This document shows, one piece after another, positions 22,978-27,259 of a stretch of 27,259 bases of DNA. Location: assembly GCA_046541515.1 (NCBI GenBank), contig JBKHDD010000050.1, positions 1 to 27,259 of the forward strand, given 5' to 3'. How positions within the stretch are numbered: the first letter of the stretch is position 1; the number at the start of each line of letters is the position of its first letter. The stretch comes from CAYFVR01 sp046541515 (GTDB lineage Bacteria; Desulfobacterota; Desulfobacteria; Desulfobacterales; Desulfococcaceae). The notes beneath the pieces were generated by a model that worked only from the letters and a program-made list of their open reading frames with translations, was not told where the DNA came from and made no database searches. Made by a program: the position numbers and the translations under genes.

Positions 22978-25900
22978 CTACCCCGTCGCGTACACCGGCG
23001 AGGGGACCGCGGGATAGGCGGCGAAGATGTGTTGAAAGATGGCGTCGGAGAGGGTTTCCACGTCTTCGTCGGAATAGCGCTCCACCGGCAGGCCGGTGTC
23101 GTCGCTGTAGAGAAAATTGTGGATGGCGACGTGGACGCCGTCCCGGGTGGCGGTTTTTTCGGTCCAGCGCTCCATCCGGAGATGCTCCGCCTTTAGCGTG
23201 TCCAACAGCTCCCGCGCCACTTTTTTGATCCGCTTGATTTCGTCCGCCGAAAGTTCGTCCTTCTTCAGAATGTCGAACAGCGCCAGGGATTCCTCGTCCA
23301 GCCCTTCCCGCATGGCGCGGCTTTCCTCCTCGCCCAGTTCGGATATGAATTCCGTCAGTTCTTCGAAAGTCTGCTCGATGGTCAAGCGGTCCTTCTCGCT
23401 GTTGTACCGTTCCACCAGCGCCTCGAACCGTTCCTGGAAATCGGTCCGGCTGGGGTTTCGCTCCAGCAGGCGGCGGAGCCGTTCTTCCAGGGCCTGGCGG
23501 AGATTCTGGACCACGGTGCGGCGGGCGGGGCTTCGGGCGAATTCGGCGCGGAGGCGGTCGAAGTCGATGCGGCTGATGTCGTAGGGTTTCGAGGCGCGTT
23601 CGGCGACTCCCCCGGCTTCTTCGGTCGGCCGGGTTTGGATGGCGTCCTCCACCACCCGATGGAGATCGCGGAGGATGTCGGCGATGTCCGCCTTTTCCCG
23701 GTCGGCCATGAGGGATTGATAGAGGATTTTGACGGCCCGATGGGCGGGACGGAATTCGTGGACGCTTTGGAAGGTCAGGCAGAATTTGAATTTCCGGAAG
23801 ACTTCCCGGCAGACGAGTTCGAATCGCTTCCGGGTTTCGTCGTTTTGGTTGACCGCCTCCTTGGCGGCGGCGATGGCGGCGAGCGCTTCCATGCCCTCCG
23901 TCGTTCCGATGGCGTCCAGGGACGCGCCGCGTTCGGCCAGGAAGTCCCGGGCCATTTGGATGACCTGTTCGAGTTCCGTTAGAAGCTCGTCTTCGGGATG
24001 GGTCGGATCGCCGCCGCCTCCGCCCCCGCCATTTTCCTCGCCGTTGGCGTAGGTGGCCAGGGCGCTGCGGAGGTTGGCGAGAATGCCGCAGTAGTCCACG
24101 ACGAGGCCGTTGTTTTTCCCCTCGTGAACCCGGTTGGCGCGGGCCATGGCCTGCATGAGGGTGTGGGCCTTGAGCGGTTTGTCCAGATAGAGATTGGAGA
24201 GGCTGGGCACGTCGAAGCCGGTGAGCCACATGGCGCAGACGATGGCGATCCGGAAGGGATGGTCCGGGTTTTTGAAGGCGGCTTCCAGCTCCACCCGCCC
24301 GCCGTCCGGCAGTTCGAAGCCGGTCTTCATCAGCCGCCGGTGGGGCAAAATGTCCAGCTCCCATTTTTCGAATTTCTCGACCTCGCCCTGCTCCTCGCTG
24401 ACCACCACGGCCATGCGGGTTTCCTTCATCCATGCGATTTGCCGCCGGCGGTAGATCGCTTCCTGGTCGTCGGTCAATCGGTTCAGGGAGGCTTCCAGCG
24501 TCTTGATCGCTTCCGCCCAGTAGAATTCGATGAGCCGGAACATGCGGACGCAGGTGATTTTGTCGATGCAGACGAACATGGCCTTGCCGGTCTCCCAGGC
24601 GGCGGCGTAGTGGGAAACGAAATCCTTGGCGATGTCGTCCAGGCGGGAAGCGGCGGTGAGGATGTGATAATCCCGCGCCAGCTCCCGGTCCAGCCGCTGT
24701 TGCGCGTCGATGTCCAGCGGTTCCCATTCGTTCAGCCGCTCGGCGATGCGCTCGTTGATGTCGGTGGTGGTCACGCGGAGCTTTTCGCCCCGGGGATCGT
24801 AGTAGAGCGGGACCGTGGCGTTGTCTTCCACGGCCCGCTGGAAATCGTAGGTGGAGACGTATTCGCCGAAGACGCGCCGGGTGAGTTCGTCGTCTTTGAA
24901 CAGCGGGGTGCCGGTGAAGCCGATGTAGGCGGCGTTGGGCAGGGCGTTGCGCAGATTCAGGGCCAATTCGCCGTACTGGGTGCGGTGGGCCTCGTCGGAA
25001 ATGACGATGATGTCGTCCCGGCGGGTGTAGGGCGCGTCCGGCGCGACCTCTTTGTGGAATTTCTGGATCAGGGTGAAGACGAAGGCTTTCTGCTGCTTGA
25101 GCAATTGTTCCAGGTGTTCGGCGTTGGCGGCGCGGCAGGGGTCCCGGTCGTTGTCCGCCAGTCCGCAGCCGGCGAAAGTTTTGTAAATCTGGCCGTCCAG
25201 GTCTTCCCGGTCGGTGCAGACGAGAAAGGTGAAATTGCCGCCGAGCTTCCGGTGGACCTTCCGGGAGAGGAAAACCATGGAGTAGCTTTTGCCCGCGCCT
25301 TGGGTGTGCCAGAACACGCCGAGCTTTCCGTCCCGGTTTTGGCGATCCGCCACGGCGGCCGCAGCCCGGTTGACGCCGAGGAACTGGTGGTTTCGGGCGA
25401 GGATTTTGCTGGTCTGGCCGGCGGAGTCGTCGAAGAGGATGAAGTTTTCGAACAGGTCCAGGAAATTGCGTTTCTCGCAGACGCCCTTGAGCAGGGTTTC
25501 CAGGGCCAGGGTTCCGGCGTCTTCTTCGGCAAGCCGTTTCCAGTTGGCGAAGCGGCCGAAGGGGCTGGTGATGGCGCCGATTTTGGCTTCCAGGCCGTTG
25601 GAGAGGACGACGAAGGCGTTGTGGTGGAAGAGGTGGGGGACGACTTTGTCGTCGATGTAATCTTTGAAATTTTGTTCGTAGGCGAATTCCAGCGGCTTGT
25701 TGACGTTTTTGCATTCCACGAAAAGGAGGGGAACGCCGTTGACGAATCCGACGATGTCGGCGCGCCGGCGGTAGAGGTTGCCTTTTACCCACAGTTCCCG
25801 GACGCAGAGGAAATGGTTGGCCTCGGGATTGTCGAAGTCGAAAACGCGGAGCTTGGGCGAGGTTTGTCGGCCGTTTTCGTCGCGGAATGAGACCTGGATT

Positions 25901-26205
25901 CCGTCCCGGAGCAGGTCGTGTTTTTCGCGGTTGGTGGCCAGGGTGGTTTGGGCGGCGTTGGTTGCCGCGAGTTTTTTCGCGGCGTCATGGTACGCCGTGT
26001 CCGGCAGGCCGGGGTTGAGTTCCTGGAGTTTGGCGAGCAGCGGGCGAAGGAGGAGAACGTCCCGTTCGCTTTCCCGGCCGAGGGTTCCGTCCGGGCCGAA
26101 GGTTTCCCGGTTCCAGGCATAGGCGGATTCCCAGCCGAGTTGGGTTTCCAGGTAGTCGGCGATGGTGCGCTGGACGAGGGCGTCTTCGGTGAGGGCGGCG
26201 TTCAT
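22978..26205 (-). CDS. hsdR: Type I restriction endonuclease subunit R
   Basis: 1075 residues, full length. It is the ATP-dependent DNA translocase and nuclease of a type I restriction-modification system and works in a complex with HsdM and HsdS. The N-terminal PD-(D/E)xK nuclease has D150 in RRRADIVGF and E164-x-K166 in LLFVECKN. The superfamily 2 motor follows: Walker A TQGAGKS (301-307), DEAH box at 404-407 and TGTP at 431-434, then the second RecA fold (AMWLTGFDVPSL, MQAMARANRVHEGKNNGLVVDY) and a helical C-terminal domain that contacts HsdM. An acidic Gly-rich loop (GGGGGGGDPTHPEDE) lies in the C-terminal third. The start at 26205 overlaps the stop of the regulator gene as ATGA, so translation is probably coupled. 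HsdM and HsdS are absent from the window and are expected upstream. Confidence 0.95.
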   Translation of the reverse strand: MNAALTEDALVQRTIADYLETQLGWESAYAWNRETFGPDGTLGRESERDVLLLRPLLAKLQELNPGLPDTAYHDAAKKLAATNAAQTTLATNREKHDLLRDGIQVSFRDENGRQTSPKLRVFDFDNPEANHFLCVRELWVKGNLYRRRADIVGFVNGVPLLFVECKNVNKPLEFAYEQNFKDYIDDKVVPHLFHHNAFVVLSNGLEAKIGAITSPFGRFANWKRLAEEDAGTLALETLLKGVCEKRNFLDLFENFILFDDSAGQTSKILARNHQFLGVNRAAAAVADRQNRDGKLGVFWHTQGAGKSYSMVFLSRKVHRKLGGNFTFLVCTDREDLDGQIYKTFAGCGLADNDRDPCRAANAEHLEQLLKQQKAFVFTLIQKFHKEVAPDAPYTRRDDIIVISDEAHRTQYGELALNLRNALPNAAYIGFTGTPLFKDDELTRRVFGEYVSTYDFQRAVEDNATVPLYYDPRGEKLRVTTTDINERIAERLNEWEPLDIDAQQRLDRELARDYHILTAASRLDDIAKDFVSHYAAAWETGKAMFVCIDKITCVRMFRLIEFYWAEAIKTLEASLNRLTDDQEAIYRRRQIAWMKETRMAVVVSEEQGEVEKFEKWELDILPHRRLMKTGFELPDGGRVELEAAFKNPDHPFRIAIVCAMWLTGFDVPSLSNLYLDKPLKAHTLMQAMARANRVHEGKNNGLVVDYCGILANLRSALATYANGEENGGGGGGGDPTHPEDELLTELEQVIQMARDFLAERGASLDAIGTTEGMEALAAIAAAKEAVNQNDETRKRFELVCREVFRKFKFCLTFQSVHEFRPAHRAVKILYQSLMADREKADIADILRDLHRVVEDAIQTRPTEEAGGVAERASKPYDISRIDFDRLRAEFARSPARRTVVQNLRQALEERLRRLLERNPSRTDFQERFEALVERYNSEKDRLTIEQTFEELTEFISELGEEESRAMREGLDEESLALFDILKKDELSADEIKRIKKVARELLDTLKAEHLRMERWTEKTATRDGVHVAIHNFLYSDDTGLPVERYSDEDVETLSDAIFQHIFAAYPAVPSPVYATG

Positions 26206-27259
26206 GGGATGTCTCGATTTCCTTCCAGAAAGGCCAGACCTTCGGGAGTGGTCCGGTAACGCTGGTTTCCGCTTCGCGGCTTGTTCGGAATGGTCATTTC
26301 CAGAAGTCCTTTTTCGATCAGAGGGACCAAGATGTCTTTTCGGAATTTGGATCGGTTGGAGCGGCCGAGAGCGGCCATCAAGGCGACAACTGGTTGAGAT
26401 TTTTTGCAAATCCGAAGCGTTTCGATTTGATCCCGGCCGAGTTCGATCTTGGTTTCATCTTGGTCCCATCTTGGTCCCATCTTGGTCCCATCTTGGTCCC
26501 GACTTGGTCCCATCTTCGTCCCCTCTTGTTCCGCCCCGGTAAGAGTTTTGCGGTTAGAGCGCAAAAAAGTGATCGAAACCCAATGATCGGAAACCTCGAT
26601 GGCGGGTTCCGAAATTTGATATTCCCGGCATTCGTCCCGGATTCGTTTGATCCCGCTGCCAATTTGTTCCACAAGATTCATACGATAAAAAAGAGCGAAT
26701 AACAGGGGATTTCTGGGGACACTTTTGTGGCCCAAATCCTTCTTTTCCATGCCGGCCGGAAGTCCTCCCGGCGTTACAATCTCCAAACGATCCTGGAAAA
26801 GATAAATTTGGACATTGGCGGTGGAACGGTAATCCCGATGGACAATCGCGTTTACGACCGCCTCTCGAAGAGCTTTTTCGGGAAGCTCCAAAAGTTCGTG
26901 CCGGCCTTGGGCGTGGGGAATCAGGGCGGTGTTGAGCCGGGATTGCATGTATGCCATGCAGTCTTCGAAAATGGAGTAGAGGTCGGCAGTGAAATCTTTC
27001 CGATCCAGGATTCTGGTCTTGGTGCGCCCCTGAAAAAGAGCGCACGTTACCCCGGCGCGCAGAGAGAACCGGGTAATGTCTTCGCACAAGAGCCATGCGC
27101 CCGCTTGGACCATTCTCCCGTCTTTTATCAGATGAAGGTTCCGAAGCACGGTTGTGGACGCCATTCCGGCGGGAACCTTGGCGCGTTCGGTGAAGCGTTT
27201 CCAGACCGACGGGCCTAAATCGGTTTCCAGATCGTAATCGGGGCAAATCGTTTCATCAA
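26202..27259 (-). CDS. AlbA_2/GHKL-type putative transcription regulator (RecG-like), 5' part beyond the window
   Basis: The frame is open to the right edge, so the start lies outside; about 352 residues are visible. The first visible part (SVWKRFTERAKVPAG...TVLRNLHLIKDGRMVQAGAWLL) is the end of an AlbA_2-type DNA-binding domain and its following strand. The next part is the GHKL-like ATP-binding region (ALREAVVNAIVHRDY, LEIVTPGGLP, LVEQIGSGIKRI). A repetitive linker follows (GTKMGPSRDQDGTKMGPRWDQD), coded by an 11-bp tandem repeat, and then a C-terminal winged helix (RSNRSKFRKDILVPLIEKGLLEMT). Such proteins are often labelled ATP-dependent DNA helicase or transcription regulator and frequently sit inside type I restriction operons between hsdS and hsdR. 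The stop overlaps the hsdR start by 4 bases. Confidence 0.88.
   Translation of the reverse strand, partial: DETICPDYDLETDLGPSVWKRFTERAKVPAGMASTTVLRNLHLIKDGRMVQAGAWLLCEDITRFSLRAGVTCALFQGRTKTRILDRKDFTADLYSIFEDCMAYMQSRLNTALIPHAQGRHELLELPEKALREAVVNAIVHRDYRSTANVQIYLFQDRLEIVTPGGLPAGMEKKDLGHKSVPRNPLLFALFYRMNLVEQIGSGIKRIRDECREYQISEPAIEVSDHWVSITFLRSNRKTLTGAEQEGTKMGPSRDQDGTKMGPRWDQDETKIELGRDQIETLRICKKSQPVVALMAALGRSNRSKFRKDILVPLIEKGLLEMTIPNKPRSGNQRYRTTPEGLAFLEGNRDIP
26450..26526. repeat. 11-bp tandem repeat inside the regulator gene, seven units
   Basis: Unit tggtcccatct on the plus strand. The units start at 26450, 26461, 26472, 26483, 26494, 26505 and 26516. Units 2, 3, 4 and 6 are identical, 1 and 5 each differ at two bases, and 7 is degenerate. 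Because 11 is not a multiple of 3, each reading of three units gives an 11-residue protein period, and gain or loss of one unit shifts the reading frame. Confidence 0.92.

Noticed and set aside
22973..25792. Second minus-strand open frame inside hsdR
   Set aside because: Arg/Pro-rich shadow of the hsdR frame; hsdR itself shows the nuclease and helicase motifs.
23998..25890. Plus-strand open frame of 630 codons over hsdR
   Set aside because: Antisense to the HsdR motor domain, with low-complexity Val/Gly/Glu composition.
26206..26409. Earlier start for HsdR
   Set aside because: The extension overlaps the regulator's winged-helix coding region in another frame; the ATG at 26205 forms a normal ATGA overlap and starts the family N-terminus.
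26441..26530. CRISPR array
   Set aside because: The 11-bp units are directly adjacent without spacers and lie inside a coding frame.

Overview
The window reads as chromosomal DNA of a Gram-negative bacterium, most likely of deltaproteobacterial type (Desulfobacterota or a relative). The reasons are Geobacter-like GEMM (cyclic-dinucleotide) riboswitches, a PAS-LuxR regulator, a PEP-CTERM protein behind a sigma-54-type promoter, multi-PAS hybrid kinases, an outer-membrane porin and mostly G+C-rich coding sequence. The lineage is inference; there is no rRNA or tRNA gene here to settle it.

Left part (1-6215), A/T-richer than the rest and nearly all on the minus strand: the first 43 codons of an FAD-linked oxidase at the edge; a PEP-CTERM surface protein with a -24/-12 promoter and a strong terminator; a small membrane-anchored protein; two unrelated secreted proteins (starts at 3122 and 5056), each behind its own cyclic-di-GMP-I type riboswitch whose 3' half doubles as a Rho-independent terminator; and a PAS-LuxR regulator. 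The two riboswitches agree in 76 of 77 bases. They sit in a duplicated block of about 330 bp that also carries a shared promoter and, in the second copy, only a decayed 3' end of the LuxR gene. This is the most interesting part of the window: a cassette of regulator, riboswitch and exported protein that seems to have been copied, with exported cargo that shows no similarity between copies.

Middle part (6582-17673): a hybrid histidine kinase followed, with an ATGA overlap, by a membrane-protein gene broken by two apparent one-base losses; primosomal helicase PriA; and on the plus strand a small exported protein, uracil phosphoribosyltransferase, uracil/xanthine permease and a PilZ protein, facing orotidine-5'-phosphate decarboxylase. 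The enzymes and permease form a pyrimidine salvage and UMP synthesis neighbourhood. The PilZ protein is a second possible cyclic-di-GMP link.

Right part (18288-27259): an outer-membrane porin with a clear terminator, a large exported FG-GAP/FlgT-C-like protein, then a minus-strand defence-type block. That block has an AlbA_2/GHKL regulator whose linker is encoded by an 11-bp tandem repeat, HsdR of a type I restriction system (4-bp overlap with the regulator), a palindromic intergenic element, and an AAA ATPase gene broken by two more apparent one-base losses. HsdM and HsdS are not in the window.
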